A stretch of 64,000 nt of DNA. Origin: Robiginitalea aestuariiviva. Its GTDB lineage: Bacteria > Bacteroidota > Bacteroidia > Flavobacteriales > Flavobacteriaceae. The stretch spans positions 494,965 to 558,964 of the forward strand of contig NZ_JARPUQ010000001.1 of the NCBI RefSeq assembly GCF_029537735.1, given 5' to 3'. The notes under the pieces are model-generated. The model was not told the origin of the DNA. It saw only the letters and a list, made by a program, of their open reading frames with translations, and did not search any database. The position numbers were made by a program, and so were the translations under genes. This document shows positions 26,101 to 33,286 of this stretch, piece by piece. Numbering within the stretch: the first letter of the stretch is position 1; every line of letters starts with the position of its first letter.

Positions 26101-27481
26101 CATGGGGAAAAAGATCTTTGCCCTGCTGCAGAAACTCCAGCCCAAATTCCTGGACGGGGGCGTGGCCAACGGCCATCCCAGGGACGTTTTGGAAAAAATC
26201 TGGAAGGATTGGGAAGCCTTTGCTTCTTACGCCTTCAACAAGAGCCACTCTACCTGCTACGCCTATATTGCCTACCAGACCGCCTACCTGAAGGCCCACT
26301 ACCCTGCCGAATATATGGCGGCCGTACTTTCCAACAACATGAACGACATCAAGCAGGTGACCTTCTTTATGGAAGAATGCCGTCGCATGGGGCTGGATGT
26401 ACTGGGGCCGGACGTAAATGAATCCTACTACAAATTTGCCGTAAACAAGGAAAACCAGGTGCGCTTCGGCATGGGGGCCATCAAAGGCGTGGGCCGCTCT
26501 GCCGTGGAAGCCATTGTGGAGAAACGGAAGGAAGACGGGCCCTACCGCTCCATCTTTGACCTGGCCAAACGCGTAGACTTAAGGGCGGCCAACAAAAAAG
26601 CATTCGAAAACCTGGCCCTGGCCGGGGGCTTTGACTCCCTGGGGGAAGCCCACCGCGCCCAGTTCTTCCACACCGGCCCGGACGGGGTGAGCTTCCTGGA
26701 AAAAGTGATCCGCTTCGGGGCGCGCTTTCAGGAAAGCGAGAATTCCTCCCAGGTGAGCCTTTTCGGGGGCAATAGCGAGGTGCAGATTGCCGAACCGGAA
26801 ATCCCGCCCTGCGAATCCTGGGGCACCATGGAGACCCTAAAGCGGGAAAAGGAAGTGGTGGGCATTTATATTTCCGGCCACCCCCTGGACGACTTCAATA
26901 CGGAAATGCAGTGCTTCTGCAACGCCCAGGTACAGGACCTGCAGGACCTGCAGCCCTTCATTAACCGCGAGCTTTCCCTGGCCGGGGTCATCACCGATGT
27001 GCAGCACCGGGTTTCCAAGAACGGAAAGGGGTGGGGGATTTTTACCCTGGAAGATTACTCGGACAGCCGGGATTTCCGGATTTTCGGGGAGGACTACCTG
27101 AAATTCCGGCATTTCTTCACCATTAATGCCTTTGTGTACCTGAAGGTCTTTATCCGGGAGGGGTGGACCAACCGGGATACCGGGGCCACAGGCGAGCCCC
27201 GCCTGCAGTACAACCAGGTGATGCTGCTGCAGGACGTGATGGAGGCCTACGCCAAAAAGCTGACCATACAGCTGGACATCAACCAACTGCAGGAAGGCCG
27301 CATCCAGACCCTGAAGGATACCCTGCGCTCTTTTAAGGGGCAGCACCCCCTGAACTTTGTGGTCTACCAGCCTGAAGAAGCGATCAAGGTAAACCTGGCC
27401 AGCCGTAAACAAAAAGTGCACATCACGGCCGAACTCCTGGACAACCTGAAAGCCCAGGAAGTACACTACAAACTGAACTGA
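23120..27481 (+). CDS. dnaE: DNA polymerase III alpha subunit with N-terminal DnaQ-like exonuclease
   Basis: 1453 residues, about 300 longer than E. coli DnaE. The N-terminal ~190 residues are a DEDDh proofreading exonuclease: FDTETTG with D6 and E8, and HNATADVEAT with H170 and D175. A PHP domain begins near residue 260 (HLHNHSQFSVL). The palm motif PDIDIDFDD is at 680-688, and AYNKSHS-type fingers appear as AFNKSHSTCYAY. The OB fold is near 1290 (LAGVITDVQHRVSKNGKGW). This DnaQ-DnaE fusion puts polymerase and proofreader on one chain, as known for Bacteroidota replicative polymerases. No intein or frameshift is seen. Confidence 0.95.
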   Translation: MYLIFDTETTGLPKRWDAPVSDTDNWPRCVQIAWQLHGPDGALLEQYDALVQPEGFNIPYDAEQIHGISTELAAQQGLPLNDVLEAFREAMSRTTYLVGQNVGFDINIMGAEFLRAGRENPLESMPVLDTCTEDTAELCRLPGGRGGKFKLPTLTELHQHLFGEPFEEAHNATADVEATARCFLELVRQRAFSATDLGAGPEYFREFEAANPGVIAPIGLKHLNLKEASRKLQAQAASDQPDVSREELRENEKVLADAPFAHLHNHSQFSVLQSTIRIRDLVGAAARHNMPAVALTDHANMMGAFHFVKEVKAYNAGLTEEDRAAGKTGLVPILGCEFFVCEDRHNKSVKDYGYQVVMLAKNKNGYQNLAKMSSIAYTEGFYYVPRIDRDVVETYKDDLIVLTGNLYGEVPSKVLNVGEKQAEEALLWWKERFGEDLYVELMRHGQEDEDRANQTLVALARKHGVSLVATNNTYYCDKEDAEAHDILLCVKEGEKQATPIGRGRGYRFGLPNQEYYFKSSQAMKELFSDLPESILSVAEIVEKIEPFDLARDVLLPKFEIPDNFKVAQDEKDGGKRGENAYLRHITYQGAERRYGDITDAIRERVDFELATIENSGYPGYFLIVEDFIREARNMGVSVGPGRGSAAGSVVAYCLGITNIDPLKYDLLFERFLNPDRVSMPDIDIDFDDEGRSRVMDYVIGKYGANQVAQIITYGTMAAKSSIRDTARVLDLPLGDADRIAKLIPNMSKLGKIFGVPEADLRKKFRSDELEKVNQLLNIAEGEDLEAQTVNMARVLEGSLRNTGIHACGVIITPDDITNFVPVATAKDSELYVTQFDNSVVESAGLLKMDFLGLKTLTLIKDTVKIVKARLGIELVPDDFPLDDEATYELFQRGETVGIFQYESPGMQKYLKELKPSIFDDLIAMNALYRPGPMEYIPSFVARKHGREEITYDLPEMEEFLKETYGITVYQEQVMLLSQKLAGFTKGEADVLRKAMGKKIFALLQKLQPKFLDGGVANGHPRDVLEKIWKDWEAFASYAFNKSHSTCYAYIAYQTAYLKAHYPAEYMAAVLSNNMNDIKQVTFFMEECRRMGLDVLGPDVNESYYKFAVNKENQVRFGMGAIKGVGRSAVEAIVEKRKEDGPYRSIFDLAKRVDLRAANKKAFENLALAGGFDSLGEAHRAQFFHTGPDGVSFLEKVIRFGARFQESENSSQVSLFGGNSEVQIAEPEIPPCESWGTMETLKREKEVVGIYISGHPLDDFNTEMQCFCNAQVQDLQDLQPFINRELSLAGVITDVQHRVSKNGKGWGIFTLEDYSDSRDFRIFGEDYLKFRHFFTINAFVYLKVFIREGWTNRDTGATGEPRLQYNQVMLLQDVMEAYAKKLTIQLDINQLQEGRIQTLKDTLRSFKGQHPLNFVVYQPEEAIKVNLASRKQKVHITAELLDNLKAQEVHYKLN

Positions 27482-27581
27482 TTTGCATCCGGCTGATACT
27501 CCGGGGCTTGAATAGTTTACCTCGATCTGCGGATAGGGAAAACGAATGCCGTATCGGTAAGGTTTCGGTGGAAATATTGAC

Positions 27582-27589
27582 TAACTTTG
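27582..27589 (+). promoter_or_regulatory. -7 element of trxA
   Basis: TAACTTTG matches TAnnTTTG and lies 23 bases before the trxA ATG at 27613. Confidence 0.55.
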
Positions 27590-27612
27590 CACGAAACAAA
27601 ATCTGATTTATA

Positions 27613-27930
27613 ATGGCTTTAGAAATCACCGATGCTACTTTTGACGAAGTAGTACTGAAAAGCGATAAACCGGTCCTCGTGGATTTTTGGGCAGCCTGGT
27701 GCGGCCCCTGCCGGATGGTAGGTCCGATCATTGAGGAACTCAGTCAGGAATACGACGGCAAGGCCGTAGTCGGGAAGGTGGATGTAGACGTCCACATGCA
27801 GTTTGCCGCCAAATACGGCGTGCGCAACATCCCTACCGTACTGGTATTCAAAGACGGGGAAATCGTAAACCGCCAGGTTGGCGTCAGCCCCAAGAAGGTC
27901 TATGCGGACGCCCTGGAGGCGGCCATGTAA
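27613..27930 (+). CDS. trxA: Thioredoxin
   Basis: 105 residues, a single thioredoxin fold. The redox-active site W-C30-G-P-C33 and the cis-proline segment RNIPTVLVF are intact. No signal peptide, so it is cytosolic. It would reduce disulfides in enzymes such as ribonucleotide reductase. Own promoter upstream, strong terminator downstream, hence probably monocistronic. Confidence 0.97.
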   Translation: MALEITDATFDEVVLKSDKPVLVDFWAAWCGPCRMVGPIIEELSQEYDGKAVVGKVDVDVHMQFAAKYGVRNIPTVLVFKDGEIVNRQVGVSPKKVYADALEAAM

Positions 27931-27954
27931 GCCTTTGAAAATATACACCTCCCA

Positions 27955-27979
27955 AACCCCGGCATGGCCGGGGTTTTTT
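27955..27979 (+). terminator. Intrinsic terminator after trxA
   Basis: AACCCCGGC-ATG-GCCGGGGTT (27955-27975), a perfect 9-bp stem with a 3-base loop, followed by a T run to 27979. Confidence 0.92.
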
Positions 27980-28014
27980 CATGCCCACCGCCCCGGCTTT
28001 TGTATCTTTAAGGC

Positions 28015-28944
28015 ATGGACCTGCAAGGCGAACTCCATAAAGCCCCCCTCTTTGAAAACCTGCCCCTCCTGGCGCGGCAGGTAGTGGAGGGCTATATCAG
28101 CGGCATCCACAAAAGCCCCTTCCACGGGTATTCGGCAGAATTCGCCGAACACAAAATTTACAACCCGGGCGAAAGCACCAAGCACATCGACTGGAAACTC
28201 TTTGCCAAAACCGACAAGCTCTTCACCAAACGGTACGAAGAGGAAACCAACCTGCGCTGCCACCTGGTGGTAGACCATTCCGCTTCCATGTACTACCCTT
28301 CCGTGGCCAACCAGGGGCTGGACCACCTCAACAAAATGGGCTTTTCCGTACTGGCAGCGGCCGCCCTGATGCAGCTGCTCAAAAAACAACGGGATGCGGT
28401 GGGGCTCAGCGTCTTTTCGGACACCTACCCCTACTATGCCCCGGAAAAAGGGAGCGAACGCCACTACCAGATGCTCTTTAACGCCCTGGGGCGCATTGGA
28501 TCTGAACCCCAGCACAACGCGGGCACAGACCTGCATACTCACCTCCACCTGATTGCCGAAAAGCTCAAGCGCCGCAGCCTAGTGGTCCTCTTTTCCGACC
28601 TCTTCCAGGACCGGGTAGAAGACGAAGTGCTCTTCGATGCCCTGCGCCACCTGAAATACAACAAGCACGAGGTGATTGTCTTTCATGTAACCGATAAGGC
28701 CTCCGAGCTGGATTTCGACTTCGAAAACATACCCCGGAAGTTTGTGGATGTGGAAAGCGGGCAGGCCGTAGATCTCTACCCAGAAGCGGTTCGGGACGCC
28801 TACCGCGAGGCCCTTGCGGAGTATGTGAAAAACCTGAAACTGATCAGCGCCCGATACGGTATCAAGTACGTGGGGGTAGACATTGCGGAGCCCTTTGCCC
28901 GGGTCTTCAATACCTTTTTGGTGGAGCGCCAGCGCTTTGTCTGA
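28015..28944 (+). CDS. DUF58 domain protein (vWA-like)
   Basis: 309 residues. GYSAEFAEHKIYNPGES and HIDWKLFAKTDKLFTKRYEEE form the DUF58 signature. It is followed by a vWA-like fold with a metal-site motif DHSASM (a DxSxS variant) and LFSDLFQD. DUF58 proteins normally work with a MoxR AAA+ ATPase and Bat-type vWA proteins, possibly as chaperones; neither is adjacent here. A possible -7 element (TATCTTTA, 28003-28010) lies only 5 bases before the ATG, which would give a nearly leaderless transcript or belong to a longer upstream unit. Confidence 0.85.
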   Translation: MDLQGELHKAPLFENLPLLARQVVEGYISGIHKSPFHGYSAEFAEHKIYNPGESTKHIDWKLFAKTDKLFTKRYEEETNLRCHLVVDHSASMYYPSVANQGLDHLNKMGFSVLAAAALMQLLKKQRDAVGLSVFSDTYPYYAPEKGSERHYQMLFNALGRIGSEPQHNAGTDLHTHLHLIAEKLKRRSLVVLFSDLFQDRVEDEVLFDALRHLKYNKHEVIVFHVTDKASELDFDFENIPRKFVDVESGQAVDLYPEAVRDAYREALAEYVKNLKLISARYGIKYVGVDIAEPFARVFNTFLVERQRFV

Positions 28945-28971
28945 AATCCGGCCCTAAAAATGCCGTTTTTG

Positions 28972-29002
28972 TTTGCGGGATTGAAATAGTAGCGTATATT
29001 TG
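28972..29002 (+). promoter_or_regulatory. Promoter of tRNA-Asp
   Basis: TTTG at 28972-28975, a 19-base spacer, then TATATTTG at 28995-29002. Both boxes match the Bacteroidota consensus (TTTG, 19-21 bases, TAnnTTTG). This is the clearest complete promoter in the window. Confidence 0.85.
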
Positions 29003-29078
29003 CCCACGCTTTTGAAGAAAAAGCGCCGACAATTTCCTTAAAACTAACTGTCGTTAGTCACCTTCGGGTTGGAAACTT

Positions 29079-29152
29079 GGTCTGGTAGTTCAGTTGGTTA
29101 GAATACCTGCCTGTCACGCAGGGGGTCGCGGGTTCGAGTCCCGTCCAGACCG
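29079..29152 (+). tRNA. tRNA-Asp (GTC)
   Basis: A 74-nt cloverleaf. Acceptor arms GGTCTGG (29079-29085) and CCAGACC (29145-29151) pair perfectly, discriminator G at 29152. The anticodon stem CCTGC/GCAGG encloses the loop CTGTCAC, with anticodon GTC at 29113-29115, decoding aspartate. The T arm is GCGGG-TTCGAGT-CCCGT with one wobble pair. The CCA end is not encoded. Confidence 0.97.
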
Positions 29153-29165
29153 CTGAGAAGCAGAG

Positions 29166-29195
29166 CCCTTCGCACGCAAGTGCGGAGGGTTTTTT
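29166..29195 (+). terminator. Intrinsic terminator of tRNA-Asp
   Basis: CCCTTCGCAC (29166-29175), loop GCAA, GTGCGGAGGG (29180-29189): ten pairs with one T-G wobble, then six T. Confidence 0.92.
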
Positions 29196-29198
29196 CAT

Positions 29199-29333
29199 TT
29201 AGCTGCGTGCAAGCTCGCTTGCTGACGCAGCTAAAAGAAAAGGAACCGCCGGCTGCAAAGCAGCCGGAAGGGCTCGGCCACGCTTCTCAGCTGGCCACCC
29301 CTTGGGCCGATTTCCGAGCAAAGCGAGGAAATC
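29199..29333. other. Cluster of hairpins downstream of tRNA-Asp
   Basis: Three inverted repeats follow in quick order. TTAGCTGCGT-GCAAGC...GCTTGC-TG-ACGCAGCTAA (29199-29234) has 16-bp arms with a 2-base bulge. CCGGCTGC-AAA-GCAGCCGG is at 29249-29267. GATTTCC...GGAAATC is at 29309-29333. In addition, GCTGAGAAGC right after the tRNA (29152-29161) recurs inverted as GCTTCTCAGC at 29282-29291. No plausible gene lies here. It could be a processed RNA, a mobile hairpin remnant or a recombination trace. Confidence 0.6.
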
Positions 29334-29401
29334 AATCCCGTCCACTGCACACAGACGCTCTATCCGACCTCCAGGTATTCCCCTAAAAATGTTTTAAGCG
29401 G

Positions 29402-29409
29402 TATATTTG
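29402..29409 (+). promoter_or_regulatory. -7 element of the small membrane protein/ABC pair
   Basis: TATATTTG is a perfect TAnnTTTG and lies 23 bases before the ATG at 29433. Confidence 0.55.
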
Positions 29410-29432
29410 AAAGGATCCATCCCTAAAAAATA

Positions 29433-29717
29433 ATGCCCTTCCTGAAATCCCTTAAGATCATTGCATTATTTCAAAGGCGAATCCTTCCCCTGGCCCTTGT
29501 ACTTTCCATCCCTGTCCTATTCCTGTCCGGCGGCCATTTCCAATTCTCTGGGTACTCGGTTTTATTCCTGTCCCTTGGTCTTCACTACTGGACTTATAAT
29601 CACAAACGGCCTGAAGCGTATTATTACTATTACAACCTGGGGTTCAGCCCGGTCTTGCTTTGGGCCTCCACTCTGGGGCTTGGCCTGATTCTGCTGCTAA
29701 TCTCCTATCTGGCATGA
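29433..29717 (+). CDS. Small hydrophobic membrane protein coupled to an ABC ATPase
   Basis: 94 residues with three hydrophobic stretches, about 18-33, 40-50 and 70-92, and a run of five tyrosines (YYYYY near 63-67) in the central loop. I do not recognise a family. The TGA overlaps the ATG of the ABC ATPase (ATGA), so it is probably its partner, perhaps a minimal membrane anchor or a protected/exported factor. Base composition is clearly more AT-rich than the neighbours, which suggests transfer. Confidence 0.7.
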   Translation: MPFLKSLKIIALFQRRILPLALVLSIPVLFLSGGHFQFSGYSVLFLSLGLHYWTYNHKRPEAYYYYYNLGFSPVLLWASTLGLGLILLLISYLA

Positions 29718-30379
29718 AAACCCTACATGTAGATTCTATACGGAAGTCGTTTCAAAACAGGGTTATTCTTAGCGACATCTACCTAACCTGTAACCAGGGG
29801 GAGATCGTGGGCCTTTTAGGACGGAATGGCATGGGTAAATCCACTTTGCTCAAAATCATTTTTGGATCCGAGAAAGCGGACCAGAAATTCGTTCGCGCAG
29901 GAAGCCGGATTGTCCGAAATATCACCGACGGCAGAAAGCTTATCAACTACCTCCCTCAGGAAAACTTTATGCCCAACGGGGTACGCATTCAAAAACTCAT
30001 AGACTTATTCCTGGAGCCGCAGCACCGCCAAGGCATTTTGGAACACGATTACATAAAACCCCTGCTGTACAAAAAGAATGGTGACTTATCCGGGGGGGAG
30101 CGCAGAATTGTCGAGATCCTTTTGCTCCTCCACTCCAAAGCCGATTTCTTACTCCTGGATGAGCCTTTCAATGGATTGAGTCCTGTCTTACGCGACTATA
30201 TCTGTGAGTATATCCGTCAACTCACCCCGCAGAAAGGGATCATTATCTCAGATCACGATTACGTCAATATCATCAAACTTTCCGACCGCATGCTCCTTTT
30301 GAAAGATGGGCACTTGCGTGAAGTTAAAGCCCATACAGAGCTTGTGGAATTAGGTTACCTCCCGAAGAGCCATTCCTAG
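29714..30379 (+). CDS. ABC transporter ATP-binding protein, LptB-like
   Basis: 221 residues from the ATG at 29714. Walker A GRNGMGKST, signature LSGGERR, Walker B FLLLDEPFNG and switch ISDHD are intact, so it should hydrolyse ATP. The SDHD switch followed by RMLLLKDGHL recalls LptB-type ATPases. No permease of normal size is next to it; the only candidate partner is the 94-residue membrane protein it overlaps. The pair might serve export, immunity or a non-transport role. Composition is lower in GC than surrounding genes. Confidence 0.85.
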   Translation: MKTLHVDSIRKSFQNRVILSDIYLTCNQGEIVGLLGRNGMGKSTLLKIIFGSEKADQKFVRAGSRIVRNITDGRKLINYLPQENFMPNGVRIQKLIDLFLEPQHRQGILEHDYIKPLLYKKNGDLSGGERRIVEILLLLHSKADFLLLDEPFNGLSPVLRDYICEYIRQLTPQKGIIISDHDYVNIIKLSDRMLLLKDGHLREVKAHTELVELGYLPKSHS

Positions 30380-30439
30380 TTTTCAGAGTACCCTGAATGA
30401 ATCTTAGCGCTCCAGGAAATAGGCACCTGTACGTTCCTC

Positions 30440-31417
30440 TTACCGATTCACCCCCTCCATCGCCTGCGCCAATACCTCCACGGTACGGGCATAGCTCTGT
30501 GCCAGCATTTCGCGGGCATCCCATTGGGACCAATAGCCTTTGTTGAAAAGCTCCACTGAAAACGCGCCCCGGAAGCCGGCGTGGTAAAGCTTGGGAATAA
30601 CGGTTTGGAACGGGCATGAACCCTCCCCGGGCAGGACCCGGTCTGCATCCGTAAGGGCATCCCAGGCCGGGGTGGCCGGGTAGTCATTCATATGGATCAC
30701 AGGCATGCGGGCGCCATTCAGCATATCTACGGTGTCCCAGGAATTCCCGCCCCGGTGTACGTGGTAGATATCCAGCAACAGGGCCGCCCGGGGGTGGCCA
30801 GTTGCCATAGCGATTTGGGCTGCGTCCGAAACCCGGTGTAAAGCACCCATGCCCCAGAGTTCCAGCAGGGGGTACACCCCGGTCTGCTCCCCCAGATCCA
30901 GAATGCTGCGGTAGCGCTCCGCATAGGCATCAAATCGGGCCGGGTCAAGCTGGGGCACCCCCATCACCGGGGTGGCAATGTACCCCCCGCCCAGGGCGGC
31001 AATGACCTCCATTTCCTTTTGCAACACCTCCAGGGCTTCCTTGCGGATCTCAGGGTCGTCATTACACCACTGGGAAAACCCGATGATGTTCTCCAAAACC
31101 AGGTTCCCGGCCTCCAGTTTTTCCTTCAGGTCTGCTGCCTTCCCGCCCTTTTCCAAATAAGCCTGGATATCCCGCATCCAGAGTTCAGTGCCGTCAAAAC
31201 CCGCTGCGGTTATGAGGTCTATCTGCTGGTCCACCGGCAATTCATAGGCCATCAGGGTAGAGGTGTTCAGGCTTACCCGGAATGGCAGGGTATGCTTAAA
31301 CCCTTTTCTTACGGGCCGGGAATCCGAACGGGAAAAGGCCAAGCCGGAACTCAGGCCCAGGGCAGCTGCAAAACCGGTCTTTAAGGCATTTCTGCGGGTA
31401 TGGGATCTGGATGTCAT
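30440..31417 (-). CDS. Tat-exported TIM-barrel sugar isomerase/epimerase
   Basis: 325 residues from the ATG at 31417 (MTSRSHTRRNALKTG), which begins a twin-arginine signal. Metal-site segments of the AP-endonuclease-2/xylose-isomerase-like barrel are seen: LVLENIIGF, LLELWGMG, LLLDIYHVHRGG, VIHMNDYP and FSVELFN. It probably isomerises or epimerises a sugar or inositol derivative in the periplasm. It is only distantly similar to the other exported isomerase at 20075-21115 and stands alone, convergent with the ABC gene. Confidence 0.8.
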   Translation of the reverse strand: MTSRSHTRRNALKTGFAAALGLSSGLAFSRSDSRPVRKGFKHTLPFRVSLNTSTLMAYELPVDQQIDLITAAGFDGTELWMRDIQAYLEKGGKAADLKEKLEAGNLVLENIIGFSQWCNDDPEIRKEALEVLQKEMEVIAALGGGYIATPVMGVPQLDPARFDAYAERYRSILDLGEQTGVYPLLELWGMGALHRVSDAAQIAMATGHPRAALLLDIYHVHRGGNSWDTVDMLNGARMPVIHMNDYPATPAWDALTDADRVLPGEGSCPFQTVIPKLYHAGFRGAFSVELFNKGYWSQWDAREMLAQSYARTVEVLAQAMEGVNR

Positions 31418-31501
31418 AGGCGGTTGGATTGGGTAGTTGCTTGTTTTACCATCTCCTTCCAAAGTACTAAAATTTCAATCGGAATTCTGTACCTTCCTCT
31501 T

Positions 31502-32227
31502 ATGCTTTCTTTCTTCCGCCGCCTCCGAAAACAGCTCCTCACCGAGAACCGCTTCTCGAAATACCTGCTCTATGCCATAGGGGAAATTGTGTTGGTGGTC
31601 ATTGGGATCCTGATTGCCCTGCAGATCAATGAATGGAACGAAGCCCGCAAAAACCGGGAATTCGAAAGGGAAATCCTGGAGCAGATCCAGGCCAACCTGG
31701 TTAAGGACCAAGAGAACCTTACGGAAATTGCCCATAATTTTAAGCGTGCCGTTGCCTCCTCGGATAAACTGCTGAATGGCAACTGGGATGAAGCGCAGGC
31801 GGACAGCCTTAAATTCTGGCTGGGCGATATTGTGCAGTTCGATCGTTTCCAACCGTTAACCAACGCCTACGAAGTAATCAAATCCAAAGGCCTGGACCTG
31901 ATTTCCAACAAAAAGCTGCGCATTGACCTGGGCACCTACTACGACGATCAGGCCCAGCATGCCAAAAAATCCATCGCAGATTTGGAAGTTACTTTTAATT
32001 CCGATTGGAACCCGGTGATGCTGGAACAGGCCAGGGACTTTAAATACAAAAGTTATGTAGTGGTCAAGGATTTTCAAATCTTCCTGCAGGACACCAAGGC
32101 CCGTAGGATTCTTATCATGAATCGCGACAATTACGGCAGTGGTCTGGAGCGCATCCAAAGTATCCTCGCAACCATTGATAACATTCAAGCCCAGATCCGG
32201 CAGGAGCTTCAGGGCATTGGAAACTAA
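31502..32227 (+). CDS. DUF6090 family membrane-anchored protein
   Basis: 241 residues from the ATG at 31502 (MLSFFRRLRKQL). RFSKYLLYAIGEI and the hydrophobic helix VVIGILIALQINEWNE near 21-43 are the hallmark of DUF6090, common in Flavobacteriia. The remainder is a charged helical domain on one side of the membrane. Function unknown. A frame extending upstream to 31400 would run into the divergent isomerase gene. Confidence 0.8.
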   Translation: MLSFFRRLRKQLLTENRFSKYLLYAIGEIVLVVIGILIALQINEWNEARKNREFEREILEQIQANLVKDQENLTEIAHNFKRAVASSDKLLNGNWDEAQADSLKFWLGDIVQFDRFQPLTNAYEVIKSKGLDLISNKKLRIDLGTYYDDQAQHAKKSIADLEVTFNSDWNPVMLEQARDFKYKSYVVVKDFQIFLQDTKARRILIMNRDNYGSGLERIQSILATIDNIQAQIRQELQGIGN

Positions 32228-32467
32228 ACCCTGAGGGCAGGCTACATCCCGGCAGGTATTTCCGCTAAGAGGTGGCTGGCCAGAAATAACAGAGGCGTAA
32301 CTCCGTGAAGGGATTCAAGTCTTTAATCATAAGCCCACTTATACCTGCCCCGAATCCGTGTAAGCGCACACTATTAATGGCCCTTTTTTGGCATTAAATC
32401 ACAGATAAATGGGCATTTTGGCAACAGAATGGACATATTTACAAGAACCTAACGCCTTGGAATTCGT

Positions 32468-33103
32468 TTGAAAAACCTCCTCCGCTTACTCGTTATGCTC
32501 ACCGCTGTGGTCCTGCCACATCTGTGGCCGCTGCCGTTCAATACGTATAGTCTGGTTGTACTCCTGATGGTTTGGGGTTTCCTGAAAATGGATTCGGACA
32601 CTTTTGCGAATCAGGGCTTTGCATTTTCCCGGTTCCGCTGGAGGGCCATCCCCTTCGGCTTAGGGGCTGCCATAGCTATTGTAGCCTTTATGCAACTCCT
32701 CTTCTTCCCCCTGCTTGAGACCTTCATCGATTTCCCGGAAACGCGGGTTGAATTGTATGACCAATTGCGGGGGGACACGGCGTTTTATATCCTGATCCTG
32801 ATCATGGCATGGATTATAGGCGGACTGTACGAAGAAATCATATTTCACGGGTTCATATATACCCAAATGCAAAAGTTCTTTAAAGGGCGTTACAGGCAAG
32901 GCATAAGCTTTCTGCTCACCGGGATCCTCTTTGGCCTGTATCACCTACAGCTCGGCCCCGCCGATGCCCTGAATGCCTTCGTAGTGGGAATGGCCTACCA
33001 TGGCCTTGCGCTTTACTTCAACGGGAATCTCTGGTATGCGGTATTTTGCCACGGCTTCTACAATACCATCATTGTTAGCCTGTTGTACCTGGGATATATT
33101 TAG
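32468..33103 (+). CDS. CPBP-family intramembrane metalloprotease with Arg-to-His change
   Basis: 211 residues from a TTG at 32468; the next ATG (residue 10) would cut the first helix. About six hydrophobic helices. The CPBP/Abi motifs are E122-E123-x3-H127, F155-x3-H159 and H195-x3-N199. The first motif normally reads EExxxR; here His replaces Arg. The catalytic Glu and zinc-type His remain, so activity is possible. CPBP proteases process prenylated or other membrane proteins and some protect against bacteriocins. Adjacent genes give no hint of a substrate. Confidence 0.8.
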   Translation: MKNLLRLLVMLTAVVLPHLWPLPFNTYSLVVLLMVWGFLKMDSDTFANQGFAFSRFRWRAIPFGLGAAIAIVAFMQLLFFPLLETFIDFPETRVELYDQLRGDTAFYILILIMAWIIGGLYEEIIFHGFIYTQMQKFFKGRYRQGISFLLTGILFGLYHLQLGPADALNAFVVGMAYHGLALYFNGNLWYAVFCHGFYNTIIVSLLYLGYI

Positions 33104-33286
33104 TCTGAACAGTACTCCGATGGTTGCCACATAAGCACATTAGATAGGCATCACTTTAGGGATATTTCTACGGTAACCTCCAATTTCAGGCACCTTTCTT
33201 CCTCTAGCGATTTAGTAAACTTTCACATTTTACATACTTTTCTTACAAAATGAATTTTTATATTCCCGGTTCAAGAACCTGACAGC

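Noticed and set aside
29180-29386. 68-codon frame after tRNA-Asp
   Set aside because: It runs through the terminator and the hairpins, and the translation shows no protein-like pattern.
32228-32467. 240-base gap checked for an RNA gene or promoter
   Set aside because: No cloverleaf, strong hairpin or convincing TAnnTTTG element was seen; nothing further can be supported there.
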